In this document: in pieces, positions 38,142-50,400 of the stretch
Position numbering within the stretch: the stretch's first letter is position 1
Layout of the letters: the number at the start of each line of letters is the position of its first letter
Source: Straminergon stramineum
Taxonomy: Eukaryota; Streptophyta; Bryopsida; Hypnales; Calliergonaceae
Direction: 5' to 3'
Length of the DNA: 64,000 nucleotides
NCBI GenBank assembly: GCA_963920665.1
Contig: OY987270.1
Coordinates: 16,270,019-16,334,018 of the forward strand
Translations under genes and position numbers: made by a program
Notes under the pieces: model-generated
The model's input: only the letters and a program-made list of their open reading frames with translations
The model's database searches: none
Told to the model about the DNA's origin: nothing

Positions 38142-39000
38142 CTTATTTAGCGTTGTGCATTCTTCATCACAAAATCCGAAAAATGTTGAAATTGATAGTT
38201 ATCTTCGTGTGATTGGGTTGTATCCTTCTTATACGTGGTACCCCCAAATCAAAATTTTCAATGACCATTCATTGTGATTTTCAAAATTACCATAGAAATG
38301 AAGAATACCTCATTCTATTTATTCTTGAACCAATGTCAAGAATGCCACATTTGGCTAACTACCCTTTACTGTAGATAGATAGGACTCATCTATCTTTCAG
38401 GTGTTTTGTTGTTGTTGTTGTTGTTTTTCTTGAAACACATGGACAAATTCCATTATCTTTTCAGGGTTTCAATGAAGTAACTACCCCAAATGGCGACCCC
38501 TAGTAATATTTGAGTGGAACCAACTTAATTTCTTTTTAAAAATCGCCGCCTGTACTTTGATGTGGAGTGGATTTGGGGATTGTGCTGGTGGGATCAATGA
38601 GGGGGAGAATGGGATATACAGGAATATGCCCCCGGCAGTTTGGAAAGAGAAGAGAAAAGAAGGAGGGGGGAGGGGGCTTGTTGGTGAAAAAGGTGGGGAT
38701 GACGTGGTGGGGGGATGGAGAGATTCGGCACATATGCTTTGGTGCTCCTGGCTTGTACTTGGGGCTCCTTCCCAGAAAAAGAGGGCCTGATAATTAATCA
38801 ATTAAGTTGGTTGCTGTTGCTGCTGCTGCTGTTGGTGTTGGTGGGCTGGTCTTTTGGACCATCAAGGCAAATCCACATTGGTTTTGTGGGTACACTTCGT
38901 TGGGCACTGAACCAAGCTGGAGTACTGGACTTGTATAACTTATGGAAAGGACAGGAAAAATGCTAGGGGTGCAACTCAAGGCTCTTCCCCCCAAAAGAAA

Positions 39001-39089
39001 GAATAGAAAAAATAAATAAATAAAAAATAAAAAAAAATAAAAAAATAAAAAAATAATAATAATAAATATATATATATATATATATATAA
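39001..39089. repeat. A-rich / (TA)n simple repeat
   Basis: Runs of AAATAA-type units pass into an uninterrupted TA run at about 39066-39089. Confidence 0.85.
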
Positions 39090-39810
39090 TTATAAAGTGA
39101 TCATTTAAGAACTAATCACCTTTTCACGGAAGCTCAGCTCCTTGAAACAATGATTAGTAAATTTTTGAAGGAAGAAAAATATAATTGGCATGTAACCCAA
39201 GTCGTTTCATATTTTTTGGACCTTTGTGGAATTAGTTAAAAAATTTTGAAGTTGAAAAAAAGTGGTCAATAGTGGTCATCAAAAGCAACCACCTCTTGAA
39301 ATGTGTAGAGTTGGTACATTGAAGAAAGCGAAATGTACTTCTTAGTCATATTTTCTTTTAATGCCCGGTTGAAGTTTTGAGTCTACTACCTTACTCCCTC
39401 TTTTCCAAAATGATTTTCTAGTTGGACAAAATGTTTGGGATTATTTTGATGGAAATGACATTAATTCAACCCGTTTTGAGATGTAAGTTAAATAGGGTTT
39501 GGTGCACCTTTTATCATTTTGAAACTCTAAGTTTCATAGACACTTTCAAAGGGTAGGATGAAGCTTAGTGCAATAAAATTAAGGGGAATCGAAAGGACAT
39601 TTTGGGATAGAGGGAGTATAAATGAACGTCAAGAATTTTTGAGGAGAATTGTGTCAATGAGAAATGGAAAGTTGCCATTCTAGTTCTTGGTAATTGATAA
39701 TGCTCCCATCTAACCCTTTCAAATTCATGCACTTGGATGGCAAGACGCAATTTGCATAGAGATGGATAGGCGTAATATATCTAGTCCTCAAGACTTTCCT
39801 CAAGTGTGAT

Positions 39811-40974
39811 TTAACCCCTCAAACATTCTTAAGACAGAACTTTGGTTTTGGAGTCTTTATTCAACTATTGCGGTTTAACTTTTAACTCATTAACCATGTG
39901 TAGATTAAATTATTGGATGCAAGTTTTTAATGCAAATCTAGAAAATACAATGTGCGCATATTTGTGAGTTCATATGTATTTTCTATGAATTATTCTTAAA
40001 TTTTTTGGCCTCAAAATGCAATTTTTACAATCATCTTAAAATTAATACAAGACTAAATCCTAAAAGACCAAGGAGCCTACTTTGGACTTTTGGAGAACTT
40101 AGACAAGCTCTGTTGACTTCATAATTTGGAAGTTTTGCATGAATTTTTAGGATGGATGGTACTCATTATAATCTACATGTGAAGCTATAATTTACGTCAT
40201 TCTGATAAATATAAATATTGCAAAATTTATAAGGTTTTTTCTAATCTCAATTACAAACCAGGTAGCAAAAAATATATTCTAAAAAATATAAAATATTTTT
40301 TGGGGAAATTTAATATATTGATAAATCTTTAGAAAAAATTGAACCATTCAATTCCAAATGTGAGGTAAAAGTTATGAGGAGTCTTATTCTGCAAGCAAAG
40401 AAGGTAGAAAAAACACACAAAGTCATTTTGCTCTCAATCTTGAAATTTTTCAAATACAAATAAAATTATAGGTTGTCAATAGTTTATTGGAACATTCTCA
40501 CCATTGTGATTAACAATTTTCAATTTTTTGTAAAAGTTATCAGCATATTAGTTTTTTCTTTCATTTTGTACTACCTTTTATTTTACAATTTTTTTAAAGA
40601 TGAATATGAAAGTTTTTTTTTGTTTCAATTTTTACATATGTTTTCAACTTGTTTTCCAACTCCATGAATAAAATGTACAAGTCATAGAACATATGAGTTT
40701 TTATCTAAAAATGTTAAAAGACAAAACTAGTCACCTTTTCGAAGGGCTAGAAAAGCCTACATTTCAAATTCTAGGCACATTGATCTTCCATTATGTGGGA
40801 ATATTTTCTTGAAAATTTTTACACAATGTTCTTGAACAAGTCAACACGGTTGAAAAGATCACACGGTTGGATTTGTTAAAAAATAATTATTGATGAAGAT
40901 TTTGACCTTGCTTTGGAGATGAGTATTTTGAAGCAATTTTGGGCCTCTACACAAGATGGTCCTTTAGGGGCTAA
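39811..40974. mobile_element. Probable TTAA-type element (1.16 kb), diverged
   Basis: The left end is TTAACCCCTCAAAC and the right end GTCCTTTAGGGGCTAA (final TTAA changed to CTAA). AT-rich and non-coding. The right terminus is nearly the same as that of 8513-9452. Confidence 0.5.
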
Positions 40975-41667
40975 TGAAGAATTGTCCTTTCATCAAGTGA
41001 TCAACCAATAAGCTTGGAACACGGTCCCCTTATGCACTAGGGTCTAACATTCTTCAAATGTCAATGAAAAGTGCTATGGGTCCAACACAATATTCTCTTC
41101 AAACTCAATTCCACCATTCCAAAGAATGGCACTTGAAATCAACATTCATCCTTAGTTTACTTGCTTTACCCTCGTTTCTACTTAATGTGAATGATCACTC
41201 GCACTATTTACGGGTCAAATTTCATGAGCACATGTGAAGGACATGGAAATGGAGGGCCCTTCAAAATTCAATGGCAAATTTGAGCGTGCATAGACAAGTA
41301 ACAAAGGTGGCCATGCTTATTGACCCCCATAAATGCATGCACTCATATTTATTTATCAAAAAGTAATAATAACAATAATCCCGTCAAATTATCTGTACAC
41401 CCCAATGAGGCCATGGTGGGATGATGTAAAACTTACTGCCCTTAGTAATTGAATGACACTCATTTTTCTATTACAACCCAAGAACAATAAACTTAAGAAA
41501 ACCCAAACACGTTAAAACTAATAACAAAAACTACAATACCCACTCCAACAGTAGACGAACAGAAAGGTTACCCATGTTTAAATTACCTAATTTTCTTTTT
41601 CTTTATTTTGATTTCTGATACAAATGAACAAATTAAATTACCATTTTCGACTCCATCAGTACTATGT
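40975..41667. other. Intergenic DNA
   Basis: No gene or bounded repeat is recognised. Confidence 0.5.
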
Positions 41668-41866
41668 TACTACACTGAATAGGGGTATTAAGGGGACCAA
41701 ATTTTTTTAAGGGACTGATTCTAGAAAACTGTAGATGTTTGAAACATGATGTACATCACCCGGACACTCCAATAACTACTGATGTACAATAAAGGTAGAT
41801 ATTTCTTTAGTGTGGAATGTCGATTAATTAGTATGGGTCCCCTTAATACCCCTATTCAGTGTAGTA
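41668..41866. mobile_element. 199-bp MITE with perfect 31-bp inverted ends
   Basis: 41668-41698 and 41836-41866 are perfect reverse complements (31 bp), beginning TACTACACTGAATAGGGG. If the outermost TA on each side is the target duplication, the element starts CTACACTG and fits a Tc1/mariner-type MITE; other assignments are possible because the ends are self-complementary. The interior is non-coding. Confidence 0.85.
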
Positions 41867-43093
41867 CTCCAGTCACACTAACTTAATTATTCCTATAAAC
41901 GGCAGCTGCTGCAGCTGCTGCCTGCCCCGAAGCCCGAGGGGGTGTCCGGTACTCCGGTTGCGGATCTCCTTGGGGATCAAAGGATGTTCCATCCATTTGA
42001 CCGGAGTCCGTGGGAATATTCCTTGGGAGCTCCGCAGAAAGGCTACGCCCTGAGTTCCCGGCCCGTGGGAAAGCCGGGTCTGTCCTTTCCGCAATTCCGA
42101 CCACCTTGACCGACCCGACCCCACCCGACCCGGCCCGACCCGGGTTGGAGCAATCAATGATAGGGACTAGGGAGAACTGGAGAATATTATGTTGGCATAT
42201 CCTACTGTAGCTCATCTTCCTCCTCTTCCTCCTCCTCCTCCTCCTGCAGTCAGTCTTTTTTGCCTCTTCTGGAGTGTCAGTCAATTCAAAAGGCTCCGTC
42301 TCCTGACACTCACTGGAAATTCACTGGGTCAACATTTACCTTCAACTTCTTGTTGCAGTTGGGCTGTAGAGAGAAAGAAAAAGGAAAAAAAAAGAAAAAG
42401 AAAAAAAGAGAGACTCAAAAAATTACATTTAAAAAGAAAAGAAAAGAAAAGAAAAGAAGGTTTTATGGGAAGTGGAATTTTGAGTAGTGAAAAAGAGGGT
42501 TACGGAGAAGAAAGATGGAAGCCAAGAGAAGAATTATTACCTTAGTCCTTGTAAGGCCTGAAAGCCTTTTGCAACTATATAGTATATTATGAATTTGGTG
42601 GTATTTGATTAGAAAAACATTGACCAAATGAAATACTTTTCAATAGAAAGTAAATCAATGATCATAATAGTATGTACATAACAATGTATCACACTCATAT
42701 ATTAAATCACAATTGAAGAGTTTTATAGCTAAATACAAGTCGTATAGAAGGATCCCAAGGGCCACTTTCAAGGATTAGATTCAATTGATGTCAAGGAGGC
42801 TAGAATTATGTGGGTATAGAAATGTGAACCTATGAGGTTGATCGTTTGTATAAGTAGATATTCTATAAAATAAAAATATAGGTATCTATAACTTAGCTAC
42901 ATTATAATCATAGAAGGTTTCTATGATATAACGTAGGTGTATAGACTCTATTGTTCATGTGTTCATGTTTCTAGATAGGCTCACATAATAATAGTTGTGC
43001 AATTGATGTTTTGATTGGTGGTAATGAAGAATTTGCTCCAACTAATTGTAGCTACAAATCCTGGAGCTAAAATGTCAGGCTGGCAAGGATTGA
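41867..43093. other. GC-rich island and flanking intergenic DNA
   Basis: 41880-42350 is markedly GC-rich for this region, with a degenerate cgacccgaccc tract (about 42110-42142) and a CTC triplet run (42217-42246). 42365-42460 is a purine-rich GA/A tract. Frames on both strands exist but show compositional bias only; no domain is recognised. It may be a decayed gene promoter or gene fragment. Confidence 0.45.
42217..42246. repeat. (CTC)n microsatellite
   Basis: A trinucleotide run with one or two interruptions. Confidence 0.85.
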
Positions 43094-43318
43094 TTGACCC
43101 CTTATTGCCCTTGTCAAGTGTAAATAAAAAAAAATTGTCCCTTAATTTGTGCCATGTTTTTTTGTGTATTTCATCACCTCTCTTGTAAAATTTGGAGCCT
43201 TTAGTTGCATACATGAATTCAAAATTTTCCAATTTTATCATAGGTGGAACTTTTTTTTAAATTTGTGTTTTCATTAGGGGTAAAATGCAAGGGTAATGAG
43301 GGGCAATAAGGGGGTCAA
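43094..43318. mobile_element. 225-bp MITE with TTGACCCC ends
   Basis: The left terminus TTGACCCCTTATTGCCC pairs with the right terminus GGGCAATAAGGGGGTCAA with one extra G. The interior is AT-rich and shares a block (ttcaaaattt.c.aattttatcata) with 37891-38141. Non-coding. Confidence 0.7.
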
Positions 43319-44690
43319 TTCTCCCTAGCTAGAATGTCAAAGCTTGGTATCTAAGGGGGGTGTCTATGTACACACACACATACACACACACACAAACTAT
43401 TGTACTTAGATATCATTCAAATGACCCAAAATTGTCCAAATAAACATTTTGGGTATGGTTCTTATTATTGTATTGTCTAAATTTTTGAAAATCAGAGTAG
43501 ACTCTAGATTCTCATACAATGCATTTTTGGACTCTAAAGGAATTAACTTTGGGTTTCTTAAGGTGCTTAGATTAGATGAACCTAAAGTTAGATTCTTACG
43601 AATTGAGGTATTTGAAGAACAAAATTTCTAGGAGGAAGGGGGTCTACAATGACCTCAATATTTGTTGCCCTAGCAAAAACTTGGCTTTGGATATGTATCA
43701 CAAGACTATTTAGTTAGGTTGATTGTCTAGGGAAAAAATAATTTGCCTTGTTTATGATAAAAAAAAATTAAACAAACACTTTTGAAAGTTAAAAAATATG
43801 GCTATTTTAGGTTTTTAAATTTTAGTCTAAGTTGTAAGGAGAATAAGGAGGAGTCAACTTGCTCAAAGGGGATTTCTGACATGGAACAACAATAAAATAA
43901 ACAAGCCTTACAACCTTCAAGTACCCCCATGGTTCGTTATTGAATACTAATATTGTTATGGTATTTTTTTTCAAATTGAAAAGTGACTTTTACACAAATT
44001 ATTTTGAGCAATAGACTTGCTCAAATGTGCTTTTACTTACATTGCGTAAGCACCTTTTGATCACATTGTCACATTGTGTGACAAGCTATCACATTTCATG
44101 AAAACAAATAACTTTGTAAACAATTGGGGGTACACTTGTCATTTTGCCATTGGTTTAGAAAAATGAGAAGGTAATTATAAAGTATTCACCTTCAAACCAT
44201 ATTTTTTTTTCTTCTAAACTTTGTTTTGTCATATGGAATGTCCATATATTTTGTATATATCAATATAATTCAAAATTGTATATTATATATATCCATATAT
44301 TTTTGTATGTATTTTCATATTCTGTATCTCAAAGCCCGGATGCCCAAGATTGTTTCTCACAACGGTGATCAACAACAATTGTTTATTTTTTTTATTGGAG
44401 ATTAATGACAATGGAGAAGGGAGTGGGGATTTTTTTTTTGAAACATACAACCTTCAAGGGCCACAACTGGATTGACATGACACAACATCCAAGGCAACCT
44501 AGCTTGACGATTGGGAATTAAATGCCTTGGGTATCCCTTTTAGGAATAAGTGGAGGAACAACGCCCCTCCCCATGTGAACAAAGCAACACGGGGAGCCCC
44601 CATGCGAGCAATATTAGCACGGGGAGTTGAATTGGGAACCTCATGGGTTCCATCAGAAGACCCTTCCCCTTGGCCATCACCCTGGGGTAG
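43319..44690. other. AT-rich intergenic DNA
   Basis: Includes an interrupted CA run at about 43369-43395. 44520-44690 is GC-richer but has no recognisable coding content. Confidence 0.5.
43369..43395. repeat. (CA)n microsatellite
   Basis: A CA run with a single T interruption. Confidence 0.85.
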
Positions 44691-45332
44691 TTTAACCCCT
44701 AAATGTCTAAGGCATCAGATTTTGGTGTTTCAAAAACTTTGAAGTAAAATCCAACCAAATTGCTATTATTATTAGTTTATATTTTTAGAAAACTCTTTTT
44801 GAAGTCTAGTTTTAGGATCAAAAAGCCGATCCTAAAAATGAAGGATTATGATTTTTCTATTCAAGATTTTGTGCAAGGATGCCCATTGCAATCTTGACTT
44901 CCCATAGTCTTGAGGGCTCTTTGAAATGAACCTCAAATACACTAGATCTTGGAGGAAAAATCACACGAGAAATTCATTAAAAAAAAATCGTAGAATAGAT
45001 TTTGAAGAACCGTAATTTGATTGGGGTTGTGCATGCTAGGCCCTATAACCTCATATTTTTTTAGTGACCAACTTTTTAGAGTTGACATGCAAAAAGAGAA
45101 TTGAAAATTTTTAATACTTTTAACACACTCATGATCAAGCATTATAATCTTTCGATCTATGAGTGATATTGTTATGTTTTCTTTTCCTATGAGATCTCTA
45201 ACATATCTAGTTTGAATTTGTACGGTTAGAATCCAAAAAAATTTGATACAACTTTTCAAAATGTTGGCATTTTCTACAATTGAGAGCAAATACCAAGAAA
45301 CTCAAAATAGGCCTTGGGCATTTAGGGGTTAA
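44691..45332 (+). mobile_element. TTAA-bounded element, family 2 copy A (642 bp)
   Basis: The left terminus is TTAACCCCTAAATGTC and the right terminus GGCATTTAGGGGTTAA. It aligns end to end with 46431-47074 at clearly high identity (roughly 85-90% by eye). Flanks differ between the copies except for TTAA, so TTAA is the target duplication. It contains a short internal hairpin (aggatcaaaaagccgatcct, 44816-44835). Non-coding. Confidence 0.85.
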
Positions 45333-46430
45333 GGTCATTGCAGACCATCAGGGATCTTTTTTAACCAAAATCAATGATTGTGAATTTTTTCCAAAGGGGG
45401 GAATTGCAAGAAAAAACTCTATAATCATCTTTTTGCCACTGACATTGTTTTCCATTGAGAACTTACATTGAAGATTTGAAGCTATGAAATATGTAAACTC
45501 AACATTATTTGTCTACCTAGGGCTTGGGAACTCTAAACATGATCAAATTTGATAAACGAATACTTTTTTGGTAAAGGAAAAAGTAATTATTCTAGATTAA
45601 CACAAAAGAAAGATCAAATTTTGGGTACGGCTGGTGACTATAAATTAATTGACACAGATACATTTAAGAGAGAATGTGCATGATTGTAACGACGTCCAGA
45701 AATCAGGGTCGGTCCAGAGAACTTATTATTATTTTTTGCAGCCACGTCGACACGTCTTGATGGATATCCGGGGACATACCCTTTGGTCCCAATCGGATAT
45801 TCCATCCTGCTGTCAGTCCTGGGTCCTTCCATGGACCTCCACGTGTCACTGATCATCCCCATTTCCCTATCCTCAGTCAAGGAGGATGACTTACTGTAAT
45901 TTATCATTTTTTTTTTCTTATTTTTTGTAAACATTTTTTTTTCTACTTTTCATTTTCAAAACATTTTTTTTTCTTGTTTTTTACATTTTTGAACAAATTT
46001 TTTCAATTTTTTCAATTTTGAACGAGTTATTTTTTTCATTTTTTTTCATTTTTACAAATCATGATGGTCAGTGAGATCACAGGAATTAATAAGTTAACTT
46101 AGTTCCTGTCTGTCCGGAGCTTCCGTTCCATTCAGTGGAATTGGAGGACAACTGAACTCAGTCACTGTTGCTTATTATTATTATTATAAAAATCATTGGC
46201 AGCCCAGGTTGACAGGGATGCCGGCCCAAGGAAAACTGGAACTGCACAAGGGATTCAGTTGCCGTGTGGTCCTTGCAAATTGTTATCCATTTCAGATCAT
46301 CATACGGACACCACCAACCAGCCTTTTCAAGTGGGCACTGTACAGTACAGTACCCCCCAAACCGCGACTTTGGGCTACTGTGTCTCATTACTATCATAGT
46401 AGAACCACCCATTCCATTACAACCAGCCAG
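45333..46430. other. Intergenic DNA with GC-richer islands and a T-rich tract
   Basis: 45650-45880 and 46085-46430 are GC-richer than their surroundings, separated by a T-rich simple-sequence tract at about 45900-46060. No gene is recognised in either. Confidence 0.5.
45900..46060. repeat. T-rich degenerate simple repeat
   Basis: Repeated runs of T8-T10 separated by short variants of cattt. Confidence 0.7.
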
Positions 46431-47074
46431 TTAACCCCTAAATGCCCGAGGCACTAGATTCTGGTGTTTCGAAAACTTTGAAGTTAAGTAAAACCCAACC
46501 AAATTGCTATTATTATTAGTTTATATTTTTGGAAAACTCTTTTTGAAGTCTAGTTGTAGGATCAAAAAGCTGATCTCAAAAATGAAGGATTATGATTTTT
46601 CTATTCAAGATTTTGTGCAAGGATGCCCATTGCAATCTTGACTTTCCGTAGTGTTGAGGGCTCTTGGAAACAAGCCTCAAATACACTAGATCTTGGAGGA
46701 AAAATCACATTAGAAATTCAACTAAAACAATTGTAGAATAGATTTGAAAATCTATAAATTGATTGGGGTTGTGCATGCTAAGCCCCATAACTTCATATTT
46801 TTTTAGTGAACAACTTTTTAGAGTTGACATGCAAAAAGAGAATTGGAATTTTTTCATACTTTTAACACCCTCATGCTCAAACATTATAATCTTTCAATTC
46901 GTAAGTGATATTGTTTTCTTTTCTTTTCCTATATGATCTCTAACATGTTTAGTTTGGATTTGTTCAGTTACAATTCAAAATAAATTAGTATAACTTATGA
47001 AAATGTGGACTTTTTGTTCAATTTAGAACAAATTTCAAGAAGCTCCAAACAAGCCTTGGACATTTAGGGGTTAA
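46431..47074 (+). mobile_element. TTAA-bounded element, family 2 copy B (644 bp)
   Basis: The left terminus is TTAACCCCTAAATGCCC and the right terminus GGACATTTAGGGGTTAA. Same orientation and nearly same length as 44691-45332. It inserted at the edge of a GC-rich island. Non-coding. Confidence 0.85.
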
Positions 47075-47416
47075 GCATTTTGTGCATGATTTGGAGTAGT
47101 AGAAGGCATTACTAATTTTTTTGCCCTGTAGAGAGATATAGAAATAATGGGTGTTGTCAAATTTCATAATTTTTTTCCTTAAATTCAAATTGTTATGAAT
47201 TTTCAAAGCCGAAAGTTGGCGTGCACCCATCCCCAGTACGTAGATTCTTCTATTATTGCTCATCTAAAGACTAATTTGGCTCTCAAAATGAAGCACATGT
47301 GTTATAACAATGATGGCTAGAAGATGGTGGGAAACCAATAAACTAATGGTTACTTATCAGTCATCTCTTTGTTGAATTTTCCATTACCTATGTATTGACC
47401 ATGGAGCCTGGCTAGT
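47075..47416. other. Intergenic DNA
   Basis: A short stretch between two mobile elements; nothing recognised. Confidence 0.5.
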
Positions 47417-50400
47417 TGTGAGCGCCTTATTACCCACCCTTGGTAATTCGTGAATACAACCAAGTTTTGGATTTCGGTTAAGTGACTCCTAATTTTGGGT
47501 GTCTAAGCATGGTCCATTGTGCCTTCCAAACAATGGATCTTTCTACTAAGTGCCTAAATGATCCCAAATTACAAGATTCACTTAAACTACATCCAAAGTT
47601 TTGGGCCTATTGGATGGGGGGTCTGCTGGACAATTTGGATGGGACATACACTAGGCAAAACTATACTAGGAACACTTTATTTCATCTCGTGCCATTTCTA
47701 AAAACGTAAGACTCGACCCTATCCGACCTTCCTAGCCAAAGTTATGGGTGGAAGAAGTTTGGCTGCTACTTGGTTCCTCAAACTTCATCCATCAATTACA
47801 CCTAGTTCCCCAATTCGGAAAGATCCGAAATTTAGAGGGATCGTTCACAAGGATTGACCCTATCCAAATCTGGAGTTGGACTATGATCGGGGATTTCTAC
47901 TGAATTTTCATCCAAGCCTTACCCAAACTTCATCCACTAATTTCTCCTAATCTACCATTCGGAATTGACTTTTCTCTTCGGCCCTGGATCCTAATTGGGA
48001 GTCTCCTCCTAGTGAATTTAATTCTCTGTCAAACTCACAGTTTATCTATTCTTCATCCAATTTGACCCTAAACTTCATCCGACGATAGCTTCCTCAATTC
48101 TCACCTGATTTGGGCGTGCCTTAGGGTTTTGGAAAGCCACGGCCTTCTTCTTGACACTTATGTCTTTGGAAATGACCTGAACTACGGTTCTAAGGGTCTG
48201 TCCTAGGGGTAGGCCTCGGCCCAAGCTACTAACTTCTAGTTAGAGCCCTAGGGAAAGTTTGGAGAGGTTTCACTCATATCTTGGAACTTGAGTTGTTGAT
48301 CGCGACCCCTGGATGCTCTACCTCCTCCACCATGAACTCCCATGCCATGAGACAATGAACCACCGTTCTAAGCATAAAATAAATTGGTGCAAGGATTTAA
48401 TTGTTGATTTTATCTTATTTCTTTCTTGCTCCCTTCTTTTCCTTCCTCCCACATTGTAAGGTGGCTCAACTACCCTCCTCTCCTAACTACTAATCCAATC
48501 TCAAGGACGTGTCATACCATCCTTAAGGTTGAGCTACTTCTTACGTCCTATGTTCTCTATTTACGTATCACACTTAATCTCATGGTGATCACCTAAATCT
48601 AATCTAAGGGCTTAAGTAAACCTTGAGGATTTCCCCTCCAATCTTATCTACTTCCACTCCTAACCTTCAAATTGTCCTCCCTCTTGTTGCCTTCTTATTA
48701 TTTTGTCCGTTTGCTCGTTGCTTGATGGTGGTTTACGAGAGACGGGGAGTTGGATTTCCCACCCCGACGTTTTGCTGGGTGTGGTTGAGTGTGTTGTAGA
48801 TCTCCTCTTTTCTTCCTGTCTTAATTACCGGGCTGCTCCTTCCTTCTCTTCCCTCCCTTGACAACTCCCTTCTTCCTTTCAATCCTAGACTATAGCTTCT
48901 TTTTTTCCCTTCGGTCATGGATAGCCCAAAACTCGACCCTCCAATGTTAACCTAGAGTCCAACGCCTGTGCCAGAACCCATAATGCCCGACCCCTCTTAC
49001 CGTACCCCAAACCTGATCCCCTCCCTGAAACCCTAGAGCCCACCACATGTACCGGAAATCCCAGCACCTAACCCTTTGTATTAGAATCCCCGGAGCCTGA
49101 CCCTCTACCGGTAGGTGCTATATACCATCAGTACTTGGCTTGGTGCCCCCCTTTCTTACCTAGGTGTTGGGGTGTTAGGGGTGTGGTTGGGCTAGGGCTG
49201 GACTGTTGTTCTCTTTTCCTATCTCAAGCTCTAAAAAGGGGATAAAAAGTCATGTTATTGCTAGTGAGTGGTGGGTTAGACTTGCATAGGCAAAGGCCTT
49301 AATCTAATTGTCACTAATTATCCCCTATGCCAACCTTGACCCCTAGTTCCTATTGTTTCTTTTTGGGACCTAAACCTTGCTTTGTTACCAACTCGTTTTG
49401 GGAACTAAACCTCATAGGGAGAGAGGCCACGTGGTCTCACGATTCTCCCGTGAGGTGGTTTTAAAATACTACTAAGACTTCTCACCCCAAGGGGGTTCAA
49501 AGCTTCGCCATATGGGTGGGACCCACTACCCTCGCACCCTCGTGTCTCTCAACGAGGAATAACACGTCACTGTTAGGAATAAAGACAACGACAAGGGAAG
49601 GGGCCTTGGACGCTCAAAGGCTAGCGATATGGGTTAGTAACTTCAATAATTCGAACTAAAGGCCCCCCAAAGCGGCATCGCTAGTCATATGGGGGGTTGC
49701 TCTAGGGTTAGTACACGTCACTACAAGGAGAGTGGCCCAAAAAGGGTCTCTCAAAGGTAAGCACCCACAACCTCTAGCAACATAGTAAGTTAGCAAAAGC
49801 TTCCAAGCTCAAGCTTAGAAGAGTTAGTACCACGCTCAATCAAAAGAAAAGGCAAGGGACCTACAAAGACCTTGCAACCTCCAAAAACAACAAATGGCCA
49901 AAAGTGCCCCCAAAACACTGTTACAAGACTTGTGGCTAAAATGCCACAATTTCCAACACAAATTGGACCCTAACGGACCCAATTACACTAAAAGGGGGTG
50001 GTGAGAGAGGAGAAGGGGTGCCCTTTTATACTCTTTCTCAAGCACCCACCTCTCCTTGTTCATCTAAGTTAACCTTATCTTCATGGATTTTCATCCAAAA
50101 CTCAAGGCTTTCATCCTATGTTGGCCCACTAAGCTAACTTTTGAAGATTGACTCCGAATCGCAAACGGATTGCGCCATTGGCTTCATAAGGCCATTATAG
50201 TCCAAGCTTACTCTATCCCCTTTTTTTATGTTCAAAATCACAACGAAACCTAATGCCAACTTAAAGCCAAAAATCAGGGAAAATCCCAACTTTGGGGGGT
50301 TGACTTTTCTAGCAAAAGTAACTAACCTAGGCTCCTAAGTAGATACAGGGGAGTGAGAAAAGACCTATCTTGGACTCCATTTTGCTTCCATATGCTCCTG

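Larger units (their letters stand above)
37741..39810. other. Intergenic DNA with simple repeats
   Basis: Contains a CT run (about 37996-38014), a 251-bp element (37891-38141), GTT/CTG triplet runs at about 38408-38425 and 38816-38835, a purine-rich G tract (38640-38720) and an A/T-rich simple repeat (39001-39089). 39090-39320 resembles 53860-54010 (shared 'ttggcat...acccaagt.gtttca.attttttgga'). No gene is recognised. Confidence 0.5.

Noticed and set aside
42189..42545. 118-codon frame rich in K/R/E and P
   Set aside because: It follows from a CTC run and a purine-rich simple tract, not from coding selection.
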